A stretch of 64,000 nt of DNA, from contig NZ_JAAAML010000003.1 of assembly GCF_024105735.1 (NCBI RefSeq), positions 372,001 to 436,000 on the forward strand. The letters are read 5' to 3'. Below, in pieces: positions 9,005 through 17,694 of the stretch. The DNA comes from Parahoeflea alexandrii (GTDB lineage Bacteria > Pseudomonadota > Alphaproteobacteria > Rhizobiales > Rhizobiaceae). The notes beneath the pieces are model-generated. The model was not told the origin of the DNA. It saw only the letters and a program-made list of their open reading frames with translations, and searched no databases. A program made the position numbers and the translations under genes. Every line of letters starts with the position of its first letter. The stretch's first letter is position 1.

Positions 9005-9355
9005 GTGGAATTGCACGAAATTCAGCAGAAGGTGGAAGCGGTTTCACGGATCTACGCAAAGAACTGCGATGTCCGCCGCGACGACGACTGGTATTTTCTC
9101 AAGATGCAGGAAGAGACCGGCGAACTGCTGCAGGCGTGGCTCCGCTTGACCGGACGCGGTCGCCAGAAGGGTGACACCGACGCCCAGATCCGGCAACAGC
9201 TTGAGGATGAACTCGCAGACTGCCTGGCCCAAATTCTCCTGATCGCCGAACGTTTCGATGTCGACGTGGAGAAGGCCGCCGAGCGGAAGTGGTTCAAATA
9301 TCTGCCCGGAGACAATGATACCGAGAATAAAGATGCCGGAAATGCCGATGAATAG
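9005..9355 (+). CDS. MazG-like nucleotide pyrophosphohydrolase
   Basis: 116 residues from GTG at 9005, just 2 bases after the thyA stop. The MazG/all-alpha NTP-PPase signature is present: EETGEL (about residues 37-42) and a second acidic helix, EDELADCLAQILL, together giving the E-x-x-E and E-x-x-D metal ligands. Such enzymes cleave NTPs or dNTPs to monophosphates. Its place between thyA and folA suggests a role in dNTP pool control, perhaps removing dUTP or a damaged nucleotide; the substrate is not readable from sequence. Its 3' end overlaps the folA start by 8 bases, so translation is probably coupled. Confidence 0.82.
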   Translation: MELHEIQQKVEAVSRIYAKNCDVRRDDDWYFLKMQEETGELLQAWLRLTGRGRQKGDTDAQIRQQLEDELADCLAQILLIAERFDVDVEKAAERKWFKYLPGDNDTENKDAGNADE

Positions 9356-9863
9356 CCCTAAAATCGTCCTCGTCGCAGCCCATGCCCGCAACGGCGTGAT
9401 CGGCCGCGACGGCGACATGCCCTGGCGGCTGCCATCCGATCTCAAGCATTTCAAGGCGGCAACGCTTGGTACGCCGGTGATCATGGGCCGCAAGACCTAT
9501 CTTTCCATCGGCCGGCCGCTGCCGGGCCGCGCCAACATCGTGGTTTCGCGGTCTGGGTTTTCTGCCGAAGGGGTGGAAACGGTCACAAGCCTCGACGACG
9601 CGCTTGAACTGGCAAGGGACCGCGCAGGCGAGACCGGCGCCGACCGGGTATCCGTCATCGGCGGCGGCCAGATCTATGCCCTCGCCATCTCTCTTGCCGA
9701 CGAACTCCTGCTCACCGAGGTCGACGCCGAGATCGAGGGGGACACGATCTTCCCCGCCATTGATTCGAGCCTGTGGCAAAAGGTCAGTCTGTCCGATCCG
9801 GTAAAGACCGAAAAAGACAGCCATACTGTCCGTTTTGCCGTCTGGCTGCGACAAAACCGATAA
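9348..9863 (+). CDS. folA: Dihydrofolate reductase
   Basis: 171 residues from ATG at 9348 (ATG at 9342 is two codons upstream in the same frame). DHFR motifs: VAAHARNGVIGRDGDMPWRLPSDL, with the catalytic acidic Asp in the LPSDLKHF block, VIMGRKTYLSIGRPLPGR (NADPH binding) and VIGGGQIYALAI. It reduces dihydrofolate to tetrahydrofolate with NADPH. Third gene of the thyA operon, starting inside the preceding gene. Confidence 0.95.
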   Translation: MNSPKIVLVAAHARNGVIGRDGDMPWRLPSDLKHFKAATLGTPVIMGRKTYLSIGRPLPGRANIVVSRSGFSAEGVETVTSLDDALELARDRAGETGADRVSVIGGGQIYALAISLADELLLTEVDAEIEGDTIFPAIDSSLWQKVSLSDPVKTEKDSHTVRFAVWLRQNR

Positions 9864-9910
9864 TTCGACCGGATTATGTGGCAATCGGCATCTGATCACA
9901 CGATGCCGCG

Positions 9911-9939
9911 TTGAAAGCCGCGGGCGCGATACCTATAAC
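9911..9939 (+). promoter_or_regulatory. Candidate promoter of the hflKC cluster
   Basis: TTGAAA (9911-9916) and TATAAC (9934-9939), 17 bases apart, 67 bases before the hflK start. The -10 context CCTATAA and the -35 TTGAAA also resemble alphaproteobacterial heat-shock sigma (RpoH) sites, which would suit a protease-quality-control operon. This is a sequence match only. Confidence 0.4.
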
Positions 9940-10006
9940 GTGGACAACGTGCAAGCACCGGAAAGTTTCCGGCGCGTGCCATAACACGGTTTGGAAAGAG
10001 GTCTTG

Positions 10007-11122
10007 ATGCCCTGGAGCAATCAAAACGGAGGAGGCGGCGGCCCATGGGGCGGCGGCGGTAATGGTGGTGGCAACAATCAGGGACCGTGGGGCAAGGGCC
10101 CCCAGCCGCCACGTGGCGGTGGCAATCCGCCCGATCTTGAGGAGTTGATCCGCCGCGGACAGGACAAGTTGCGCCAGGCCTTCCCGGGCGGTGGCGGATC
10201 CGGTTCCGGAAGCTCGAAACTGATTGTTGGCCTTGTTGCACTTGGTCTGGTCGGCCTCTGGCTGATGCAGTCCGTCTACACGGTCCAGCCCGATGAGCGC
10301 GGCGTCGAGCTGCGCTTCGGCAAGCCCAAGGAAGAGATCTCCCTGCCTGGCCTGCACATGATCTTCTGGCCGTTCGAAACCGTCGAACTGGCAACCATCG
10401 TCGAACGTGAAATGAGCACCGGCGGATCGTCCCGCACCGGTTCGAGCGACGGCCTGATGCTGTCCGGTGACCAGAACATCGTCGATGTCGAGTTCAAGCT
10501 GCTCTATTCGGTCCAGGATCCGGCGGCGTTTCTGTTCAATATCGCCCGACCGGAAGATACTTTGCGCCAGATAGCCGAAAGCGCCATGCGCGAAGTGGTT
10601 GGCCGCAGACCGGCCCAGGATATTTTCCGCGACAACCGTGAGGCCATCGCCACGGAAGTGCGAACCATCATCCAGAGCGGGATGGACGCTTTCCCGTCCG
10701 GCATTGCCATCAACCAGGTTGCCATCGAGGACGCAGCGCCGCCGCGGGAAGTGGCCGACGCCTTTGACGAGGTGCAGCGCGCCGAACAGGACGAGGATCG
10801 CTTCGTCGAAGAAGCCAACCAGTATGCCAACCAGAAGCTCGGTCAGGCCCGCGGTGAGGGCGCCCAGCTTCGCGAAGAAGCCTCCGCCTACAAGGACCGT
10901 GTCGTCAATGAGGCGACCGGTGAGGCGGGCCGTTTCATTTCGGTCTACGAGGAATATGCCAAGGCGCCGGAAGTTACCCGGTCGCGCCTTTACCTCGAAA
11001 CACTCGAGCGGGTTCTCGGCGGATCTGACAAGGTCATCATCGAACAGAGCGGAGGCGGCGCAGGCGTCGTGCCCTATCTGCCCTTGCCGGAAGTCCGCAA
11101 GAATGCAGGAGGCACAAACTAA
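10007..11122 (+). CDS. hflK: HflK, regulator of FtsH protease
   Basis: 371 residues from ATG at 10007, preceded by GGAAAGAGG. Order: a Gly/Asn/Pro-rich N-terminus (about 1-65, typical of HflK), one transmembrane helix (about 72-90), then an SPFH/band-7 domain beginning YTVQPDERGVELRFGK, and a helical C-terminal region. HflK and HflC form a large periplasmic cage around FtsH in the inner membrane and modulate its proteolysis. The stop overlaps the hflC start by one base (TAATG). Confidence 0.95.
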   Translation: MPWSNQNGGGGGPWGGGGNGGGNNQGPWGKGPQPPRGGGNPPDLEELIRRGQDKLRQAFPGGGGSGSGSSKLIVGLVALGLVGLWLMQSVYTVQPDERGVELRFGKPKEEISLPGLHMIFWPFETVELATIVEREMSTGGSSRTGSSDGLMLSGDQNIVDVEFKLLYSVQDPAAFLFNIARPEDTLRQIAESAMREVVGRRPAQDIFRDNREAIATEVRTIIQSGMDAFPSGIAINQVAIEDAAPPREVADAFDEVQRAEQDEDRFVEEANQYANQKLGQARGEGAQLREEASAYKDRVVNEATGEAGRFISVYEEYAKAPEVTRSRLYLETLERVLGGSDKVIIEQSGGGAGVVPYLPLPEVRKNAGGTN

Positions 11123-12075
11123 TGGCTAACCGTCTTCCCCTTATCGGCGGCCTGCTGGCCGTCATCATCTTCATCGTCTGGTCGTCGATCTTTGTGGTCA
11201 ACGAACGCGAGCAGGCAATCGTCGTCCGCTTCGGTGAAATCCAGAGCGTCAAGACAGAGCCTGGCCTCTATTTCAAGCTGCCTTTCGCGTTCATCGATGC
11301 CGATACCGTGCAGTATGTCGAGGACCGCGTGCTTCGCTTTGACCTGGATGATATCCGGGTACAGGTTTCCGGCGGCAAGTTCTACGAAGTCGACGCATTC
11401 GTGCTTTACAAGATCGCCGATGCGAGAAGGTTTCGCCAGACCGTCTCCGGCGATCAGGTGGCAGCCGAATCCCGGCTTCGTACCCGCCTGAACTCCGCCC
11501 TTCGTACGGTTTACGGTCTGCGCGGCTTTGAATCGGCCTTGTCGGAAGAACGCACATCGATGATGCGTGAAGTGCGTGATCAGTTGCGTCCGGAAGCCGA
11601 ATCGCTCGGACTGCGCATTGATGATGTGCGCATCCGTCGGACCGACCTCACTCAGGAAGTCTCGCAGCAGACCTACGAACGGATGAAGGCCGAGCGTCTG
11701 GCCGAGGCTGAACTGATCCGTGCACGAGGCAACGAGGCAGCGCAGCGCATTCGCGCTATTGCCGACCGTCAGGTCGTCGAGATCGTCTCCGAGGCAGCCC
11801 GTGACTCGGAAATCATCCGGGGTGAGGGCGACGGCGAACGCAACCGCATCTTTGCCGAGGCATTCGCACGCGATCCGGAATTCTTCGAGTTCTACCGTTC
11901 GATGAACGCCTACAGCCAGGCCTTGGCCGATACCGGCACCACCATGGTGTTGTCGCCCTCGTCGGAGTTCTTCAGGTACTTCAACAACAGTGCCGCGGGT
12001 TCCGGCGCTGCAGTGCCGGCGACCCCGGCTGCGGCACAGGCACCGGCAGCACCTGCGGCTGATACGGGCAACTGA
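11122..12075 (+). CDS. hflC: HflC, regulator of FtsH protease
   Basis: 317 residues. An N-terminal signal anchor (about 5-25) is followed by an SPFH domain (VVNEREQAIVVRFGEIQ) and the conserved LADTGTTMVLSPSSEFFRYF near the C-terminus, then an Ala/Pro tail. It partners HflK in the FtsH-associated cage. It starts on the last base of hflK and is followed by a DUF2065 gene 16 bases later. Confidence 0.95.
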   Translation: MANRLPLIGGLLAVIIFIVWSSIFVVNEREQAIVVRFGEIQSVKTEPGLYFKLPFAFIDADTVQYVEDRVLRFDLDDIRVQVSGGKFYEVDAFVLYKIADARRFRQTVSGDQVAAESRLRTRLNSALRTVYGLRGFESALSEERTSMMREVRDQLRPEAESLGLRIDDVRIRRTDLTQEVSQQTYERMKAERLAEAELIRARGNEAAQRIRAIADRQVVEIVSEAARDSEIIRGEGDGERNRIFAEAFARDPEFFEFYRSMNAYSQALADTGTTMVLSPSSEFFRYFNNSAAGSGAAVPATPAAAQAPAAPAADTGN

Positions 12076-12091
12076 TGGACGGAGATCGCCG

Positions 12092-12280
12092 GTGAGCACG
12101 TTCTTCCTGGCGGTCGGACTTGTGCTTGTAGTGGAGGGGCTGGCCTATGCGCTGGCCCCTTCTTTTATCCGGCGCATGGCCGAGCAGCTTCCCCGTCTCG
12201 CCGATGAGCACCTGCGCATTTTTGGCGTGGCGGCGCTGGCGATCGGCGTCGGTCTGGTCTATCTGGCGAGGCACCTTTGA
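12092..12280 (+). CDS. DUF2065 small membrane protein
   Basis: 62 residues from GTG at 12092, with GGAG 7 bases upstream. Two hydrophobic helices (FFLAVGLVLVVEGLAYAL and IFGVAALAIGVGLVYLA) are separated by a short cytoplasmic or periplasmic loop with PxFIRRM. DUF2065 genes commonly follow hflC in proteobacteria, pointing to a part in the same FtsH-linked complex, but no function is established. Confidence 0.82.
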   Translation: MSTFFLAVGLVLVVEGLAYALAPSFIRRMAEQLPRLADEHLRIFGVAALAIGVGLVYLARHL

Positions 12281-12386
12281 TACGCCGGATCGTGCTAAAA
12301 CGAACACAGGGCTGGATGTGCCGCGTCAGTGCCATATCTGCTTATCCGGTGGCGAAGAAACAGTGTCGTTCAAGGAGACCGTCTCA

Positions 12387-13862
12387 ATGAGAAGAATTCG
12401 TTTTCGCTCTGTGCGAATGGCATTGGCAGCGGCTATGCTGGTGGCATCCCCGATGGTGGCGCCGGCCTATTCGCAATCGGCGCCCGGGCCTGTGTCGGTT
12501 GCCGACCTGGCCGAGGGACTGCTCGACGCCGTGGTCAACATTTCCACCTCGCAGAATGTTGGCGGCGGGCGCACGCAGCCGCGGATGCGGGCACCGGAAG
12601 GCTCGCCCTTCCAGGATTTCTTTGATGAATTCTTCAACGACCGGCAGGGGCAGGGACCACGCAACCGCAAGGTTTCATCCCTCGGCTCGGGTTTTGTCAT
12701 TGATGCCGAGCAAGGCATCATCGTCACCAACAATCACGTCATCGAAGGCGCCGACGACATCGAGGTCAACTTCGCTGATGGATCGAAGCTCAAGGCCGAA
12801 CTGGTCGGTGCCGATTCCAAGACCGATCTGGCGGTGCTCAAGGTCGAGCCGGTCAAGCCGCTGACCGAGGTGCCGCTCGGAAAATCCGAACAGATGCGCA
12901 TCGGCGACTGGGTGATGGCCATCGGCAATCCCTTCGGGCTCGGCGGCACCGTGACCGTGGGCATCATTTCGGCGCGCGGACGCGACATCAATTCCGGCCC
13001 TTACGACAATTTCATCCAGACCGACGCCGCCATCAACCGCGGCAATTCCGGTGGTCCGCTGTTCAACATGTATGGCGAGGTGATCGGCATCAACACGGCG
13101 ATCATCTCTCCCTCGGGCGGCTCGATCGGCATCGGTTTTGCCGTGCCGACGGAACTCGCGGTCAACGTCATCGACCAGTTGCGCGAGTTCGGCGAAACCC
13201 GCCGCGGCTGGCTCGGCGTGCGCATTCAGCCGGTTACCGACGAGATCGCCGAAAGCCTCGGCATGGCTGAAACCAAGGGCGCGCTGGTCGCCGGCGTCAT
13301 CCGTGGTGGCCCGGTCGACGACGGGTCCATCGAGCCGGGCGATGTAATCATCCGGTTTGACGGCAAGGATGTCGACAACATGCGGGATTTGCCCCGGGTC
13401 GTCGCAGAAAGTCCGGTCGGCAAGGCCGTCGATGTCGTTGTCATTCGCAAGGGCGAGGAGCAAACCGTCAAGGTCACGCTCGGCCGGCTCGAGGACAGCG
13501 AACAGCAGGCAGGTCTCGATGATGGCGGCGAGGACGGGTCCGGCCTGCCCGATGCGGTCACCACCGTCGATGTGCTGGGCATGACGCTGGCTGAACTCGA
13601 TGACGAAGGCCGTCAGGAGTTTGCCATCGCCGACGATGTCGAAGGCGTGGTCATCACCGCCGTGGATCCGGATTCGGCGGCTGCGGAGAAGCGGATTGAA
13701 CCCGGTGACGTGATTGTCGAGATCGCCCAGGAGGTGGTGGCGACGCCGCAGGACGTGGAAGAGCGGATTGCCGCACTGAGGCAGGACGGCCGCCGCAACG
13801 CGCTGCTGATGCTCGCAGGACGGACCGGCGAACTGCGTTTCGTGACCGTTCGCATGGATTGA
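12387..13862 (+). CDS. degP: DegP/HtrA-type periplasmic serine protease
   Basis: 491 residues from ATG at 12387, 8 bases after AAGGAGA. A signal peptide (about 1-30, ending PAYSQ) precedes the trypsin-like domain with catalytic triad His117 (TNNHVIEG), Asp147 (SKTDLAVL) and Ser221 (RGNSGGPL). Two PDZ domains follow, the first near GWLGVRIQPV and the second near VVITAVDPDSAAAEKRIEPGDVIVEI. It degrades or refolds damaged periplasmic proteins. The 106-base gap after DUF2065 leaves open its own promoter; a strong terminator follows. Confidence 0.95.
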   Translation: MRRIRFRSVRMALAAAMLVASPMVAPAYSQSAPGPVSVADLAEGLLDAVVNISTSQNVGGGRTQPRMRAPEGSPFQDFFDEFFNDRQGQGPRNRKVSSLGSGFVIDAEQGIIVTNNHVIEGADDIEVNFADGSKLKAELVGADSKTDLAVLKVEPVKPLTEVPLGKSEQMRIGDWVMAIGNPFGLGGTVTVGIISARGRDINSGPYDNFIQTDAAINRGNSGGPLFNMYGEVIGINTAIISPSGGSIGIGFAVPTELAVNVIDQLREFGETRRGWLGVRIQPVTDEIAESLGMAETKGALVAGVIRGGPVDDGSIEPGDVIIRFDGKDVDNMRDLPRVVAESPVGKAVDVVVIRKGEEQTVKVTLGRLEDSEQQAGLDDGGEDGSGLPDAVTTVDVLGMTLAELDDEGRQEFAIADDVEGVVITAVDPDSAAAEKRIEPGDVIVEIAQEVVATPQDVEERIAALRQDGRRNALLMLAGRTGELRFVTVRMD

Positions 13863-13885
13863 TCCAGCCGGATTTGGGCATGGAA

Positions 13886-13914
13886 GAAAAGGCGGCCGGT
13901 GAGCCGCCTTTTTT
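13886..13914 (+). terminator. Rho-independent terminator after degP
   Basis: Stem AAGGCGGC (13889-13896) with GCCGCCTT (13903-13910), 6-base loop, then TTTT. It closes the hflK-hflC-DUF2065-degP cluster. Confidence 0.88.
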
Positions 13915-14191
13915 GTGACCGGTCCTTCGTGCGAAACCTGTTTCGAGTTGTTCGTGTGGCCGGCTGATGCCTTCAGGCGGCCAATCCGGTCCAAGCGACT
14001 TTCCATGCCAGATCCACTGTCCCGGAGGGTCAATCCCGCTCTCCTGATCCCGGCCGGCGGATCAAGCGGTTCACCGAATTGATTTGTGTCCGGTCCGGAT
14101 TGATGATTGCATGCGGCAGGTTCAAGTTTGGTCCCTGTGGCCTGTTGTGCCGGACCGGGACCTGGACAATGCGTTTGGAGCGGAGACTGTA

Positions 14192-15973
14192 ATGGCAGAA
14201 TCGGGCGACGCTGAAGGCAGACGGTTTCAACTCGTTCTCATCAAGCCGTCCCACTACGACGATGACGGATATGTTATCCGCTGGTGGAGGTCGATGATCC
14301 CGTCGAACTCCCTGGCCGCCGTCTACGGCATCGCTGTCGATTGCGCCGAGCGGGAAGTGCTTGGCCCCGGGGTTGGCATCGACATCGTGGCGATTGATGA
14401 GGTCAACACTCGTATCGACATAGCCGGACTCCTGAAGCGGTTCGAGCGCAACGGCAATTTCGGGCTCGTCGCCCTTGTCGGCGTCCAGTCCAATCAGTAT
14501 CCTCGCGCCCTTGATCTGGCACGGCCGTTCCGCGAAGCCGGACTGCCTGTGTCCATGGGCGGGTTTCATGTCTCGGGCTGTCTGTCCATGCTCGACGGCA
14601 AGGCCGTGGGACTGGACCAGTGCCGGGAAATGGGCGTCTCCATGTTCGCCGGCGAGGCTGAAGGTCGCCTCGACGTTGTGCTGCGCGATGCGGCCGCCGG
14701 CACACTCGAGCCGGTCTACAATTTCCTCAATGATCTTCCCAATATCGGCGGCACCCCTGTGCCCTTCCTGCCCAAGGACAATGTCCAGCATACTCTGGGT
14801 CTGAGCACCAGCTTCGATGCCGGAAGAGGCTGCCCCTACCAGTGCTCCTTCTGCACGATCATCAATGTCCAGGGTCGCAAGTCACGCTTCCGCTCGGCCG
14901 ATGACGTCGAGAAACTGGTGCGCATGAACTGGGCGCAGGGCATCCACAAGTTCTTCATCACCGACGACAACTTCGCCCGCAACCGCGACTGGGAGGCGAT
15001 TTTCGATCGCCTCATCGAGCTCAGGGAGAATGACGGCATCCCGCTTGGCCTGATGATCCAGGTCGACACGCTGTGCCACAAGATCGATAACTTCATCGAG
15101 AAGGCAAAGCGGGCCGGGGTGACGCGGGTCTTCATCGGGCTCGAAAATGTCAATCCGGACAATCTGGCAGCCGCCAAGAAGCGCCAGAACAAGATCACCG
15201 AATACCGCCACATGCTACTCGCCTGGAAGGCGCAGGGCATCATCACGATTGCCGGATACATCCTGGGTTTTCCCGCCGACACCCCTGAGACGATCCGGCG
15301 CGACATCGCCATCATCCAGAACGAGTTGCCGCTCGACATCGTCGAGTTCTTCTGCCTGACGCCCTTGCCCGGGTCGGAAGATCACCAGGTCTTGTGGAAG
15401 GCGGGCGCCGAGATGGATCCCGACCTGAACATTTATGACGTGGAACACATCTGCATGGCGCACCCGAACATGAGCAAGGCGGAATGGGAAGGCATCTATC
15501 GCGAGGCCTGGTCACTCTACTACACGCCTGAGCACATGCGCACACTTCTGCGCCGGGCTGTGGCGACCGGGGTTCCGTTGCACAGCCTGGTCAAGCTCCT
15601 GGTCACATTCGCGACCGCCGTGCCGCTTGAAAATATCCATCCGCTGCAGACCGGGATCCTGCGGCTGATGCATCCCTCAGAACGCCGCCCGGGTCTGCCG
15701 CGGGAAAACCCGTTTGTCTTCTGGCCGCGGTTCATCTGGCAGAGCCTGCGCAAGAACGCCCTCATCATCGGCAGGATTGTCCACCTTTCGGTCGTTGCCC
15801 ACCGGATTTCACGGCGGGATGACGCGAAGCGCTACATGGACCAGGCCCTGACACCCGTCGACGATCATGATGACGAAACGCTGGACCTCCTCACCAAGAC
15901 CACCGGTGGGGCAACCGCCGTGGCCCATCTCAAGAACGTTGCCCGGCTCACAACGGTCTCCAAGGCCGGTTGA
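14192..15973 (+). CDS. Radical SAM protein with N-terminal B12-binding-like domain
   Basis: 593 residues from ATG at 14192, after GGAGCGGAG. The first 190 residues resemble a cobalamin-binding-type Rossmann domain (VALVGVQSNQYPRALDLARPFREAG, VSMGGFHVSG) but lack the D-x-H-x-x-G cobalamin ligand motif. The radical SAM core carries C214-x3-C218-x2-C221 (RGCPYQCSFC), which binds the 4Fe-4S cluster. The C-terminal 180 residues are helical and unassigned. Substrate unknown; related proteins act in methylation, ring or tail modification of natural products and lipids. The gene is monocistronic. Domain call is sure, reaction is not. Confidence 0.85.
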   Translation: MAESGDAEGRRFQLVLIKPSHYDDDGYVIRWWRSMIPSNSLAAVYGIAVDCAEREVLGPGVGIDIVAIDEVNTRIDIAGLLKRFERNGNFGLVALVGVQSNQYPRALDLARPFREAGLPVSMGGFHVSGCLSMLDGKAVGLDQCREMGVSMFAGEAEGRLDVVLRDAAAGTLEPVYNFLNDLPNIGGTPVPFLPKDNVQHTLGLSTSFDAGRGCPYQCSFCTIINVQGRKSRFRSADDVEKLVRMNWAQGIHKFFITDDNFARNRDWEAIFDRLIELRENDGIPLGLMIQVDTLCHKIDNFIEKAKRAGVTRVFIGLENVNPDNLAAAKKRQNKITEYRHMLLAWKAQGIITIAGYILGFPADTPETIRRDIAIIQNELPLDIVEFFCLTPLPGSEDHQVLWKAGAEMDPDLNIYDVEHICMAHPNMSKAEWEGIYREAWSLYYTPEHMRTLLRRAVATGVPLHSLVKLLVTFATAVPLENIHPLQTGILRLMHPSERRPGLPRENPFVFWPRFIWQSLRKNALIIGRIVHLSVVAHRISRRDDAKRYMDQALTPVDDHDDETLDLLTKTTGGATAVAHLKNVARLTTVSKAG

Positions 15974-16251
15974 GACCGACAGCCGAGACTGCATGCTCCC
16001 GTGATCTTGGCCAGCGGGCCTGTCCGCTTGCTGTAGCTCTAGGGCTGCAAGGGCAGGGGGCTTGGAGCCGGTCATCTTTAGATGGAATCGTTTTGACCCA
16101 GGGATTTCGTGATCTGGCCGGGAGCGGCAGGCGACGCGGCGCCAGCTTCGTCAAAATCCTCGCCCGGCGCACTTCATCGCGCTTGCGGTTTTTCCTGGTA
16201 GGCACGAAAAACCCTGTCCACCAAACCGCCGCCAGCTAAAGATGATTGGCT

Positions 16252-16806
16252 CTAGCTGCGGGGATCGTCCGGCAGCATCTTGTAATAGACATGCCGGATC
16301 AGCTGCGGATGACTTTGCGGGACGTTGGGATGGTCGAAATCGAGCTCCGGCCTCGCCGTCATGCCGATGCGCCGCATCACCGCTGTCGAGCGATGATTGC
16401 CGGCCACCGCGAAACTGATGATCCGTTCAAGGCCGAGCTTGTCGAAGCCGAAATCGCGCCAGGCCCGCGCGGCTTCGCTGGCAATGCCCTTGCCCCAGAA
16501 CTGCGGCGCCATCCGCCAGCCGATTTCCACGGTTCCGTCCGCTACGCCCGGCACGTTTCGTGTCGCGTTCAGCCCCGCGAAGCCGGCGGTCTCTCCCGTC
16601 GAGGCAATCTCGATCGCCGCCAGGCCGAAGCCGTTCCTCGTGATCCCGTCCGCAAGCTGATCCATCATCTGGTCCGAGTCCGCACGGCCGCGGCGCATCG
16701 GGAAGAACTCCATCACCCGGTCGTCGGAATTGATCAGGTGAAACAGCTCGCGGTCGCTCTCCCGCCAGTTCCGCAGGATCAGCCGCTCGGTCCTGAGCGG
16801 CATCAT
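16252..16806 (-). CDS. GNAT acetyltransferase (RimJ/RimL type)
   Basis: 184 residues. The RimJ/L pattern is clear: TERLILRNWRESDRELFHLINSDDRVMEFFP, then IGWRMAPQFWGKGIASEAARAWRDFGFDKLGLERI, with the acetyl-CoA-binding loop at WGKGIASEA, and NHRSTAVMRRIGM. It would transfer acetyl from acetyl-CoA to an amine, in this group often a protein N-terminus. Its ATGATG start overlaps the serB stop TGA, so it is translationally coupled to serB. Confidence 0.87.
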   Translation of the reverse strand: MMPLRTERLILRNWRESDRELFHLINSDDRVMEFFPMRRGRADSDQMMDQLADGITRNGFGLAAIEIASTGETAGFAGLNATRNVPGVADGTVEIGWRMAPQFWGKGIASEAARAWRDFGFDKLGLERIISFAVAGNHRSTAVMRRIGMTARPELDFDHPNVPQSHPQLIRHVYYKMLPDDPRS

Positions 16807-17693
16807 GAGGTGACGAAATCGGCCCGCCGGTAGCCCTGCAGGTAGAGCAGCGCGGTCAGGTCGCCGTGATCGATGCGGATATCGGCCTGCGCCGCCACCG
16901 AAGGCTTGGCATGCAGCGCGACGCCCGATCCCGCCCGCTCGAGCATGCCCAGATCATTTGCGCCGTCGCCCACGGCAATCGCGTCGGACGGATCGAGATT
17001 GAGCCGGCCGGCGATCTCCTCGAGCGCATCGACCTTGGCCTGCTTGCCGAGGATCGGTTCGCGTACCGTTCCGCTGAGGACGCCGTTGTCGCTTTCAAGC
17101 ACATTTGCGCGGTTTTCATCAAAGCCGATCATCCCGCCGACGACCGATGTGAACGCGGTGAAGCCGCCGGACACAAGCGCGGTATAGGCGCGGTTTGCCC
17201 GCATCGTGCTGACCAGCTCGCGTCCCCCGGGCGTCAGCGTGATGCGGCTGTCGATCACCCTGGCAATCACGTCGACCGGCAGGCCCTTGAGCAGCGCCAC
17301 CCGCTCCCTCAGCGCCGGCTCGAAGGCGATTTCTCCGTTCATCGCCCGCGCGGTGATTTTCGAGACCTTGTCCTTCAAGCCGACCTCGGCTGCCAGTTCA
17401 TCGATGCATTCCTGGCCGATCATGGTCGAATCCATGTCCGCGATCAGCAGCTTCTTGCGTCTGGTCTCGGCAAACTGCACGGCCACGTCCACCGGCTGGT
17501 CACCGATCACGTCCCTGATCCTGGCCAGCGCAGTCTCCGCGGAAACATCGTTCTTGAGCGCGATGTCGCAGGCCACGCCATCGGCAAGCCAGTAGAGACC
17601 GGCGCCGTCCACCGAAGTGACGGCGGCTTCCCCGAGCGCTTGCGTGAGAACAGGGTTTGACGGATTGGCGACAAGCGTGGCAACGAGAGCCAT
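16803..17693 (-). CDS. serB: Phosphoserine phosphatase
   Basis: 296 residues from ATG at 17693 (an upstream in-frame extension has no family support). The HAD motifs are present: DMDST (Asp86 nucleophile, Asp88), SGGFT (motif II), K near QAKVDALEE, and GDGANDLGML (motif IV). The N-terminal 80 residues are a regulatory-type extension. It makes L-serine from phosphoserine in the last step of serine synthesis. Its start touches that of miaA on the opposite strand. Confidence 0.95.
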   Translation of the reverse strand: MALVATLVANPSNPVLTQALGEAAVTSVDGAGLYWLADGVACDIALKNDVSAETALARIRDVIGDQPVDVAVQFAETRRKKLLIADMDSTMIGQECIDELAAEVGLKDKVSKITARAMNGEIAFEPALRERVALLKGLPVDVIARVIDSRITLTPGGRELVSTMRANRAYTALVSGGFTAFTSVVGGMIGFDENRANVLESDNGVLSGTVREPILGKQAKVDALEEIAGRLNLDPSDAIAVGDGANDLGMLERAGSGVALHAKPSVAAQADIRIDHGDLTALLYLQGYRRADFVTS

Positions 17694-17694
17694 G

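Noticed and set aside
15974-16251. Possible RNA gene or repeat between the radical SAM and GNAT genes
   Set aside because: No tRNA cloverleaf, terminator or repeat could be built; left unassigned.
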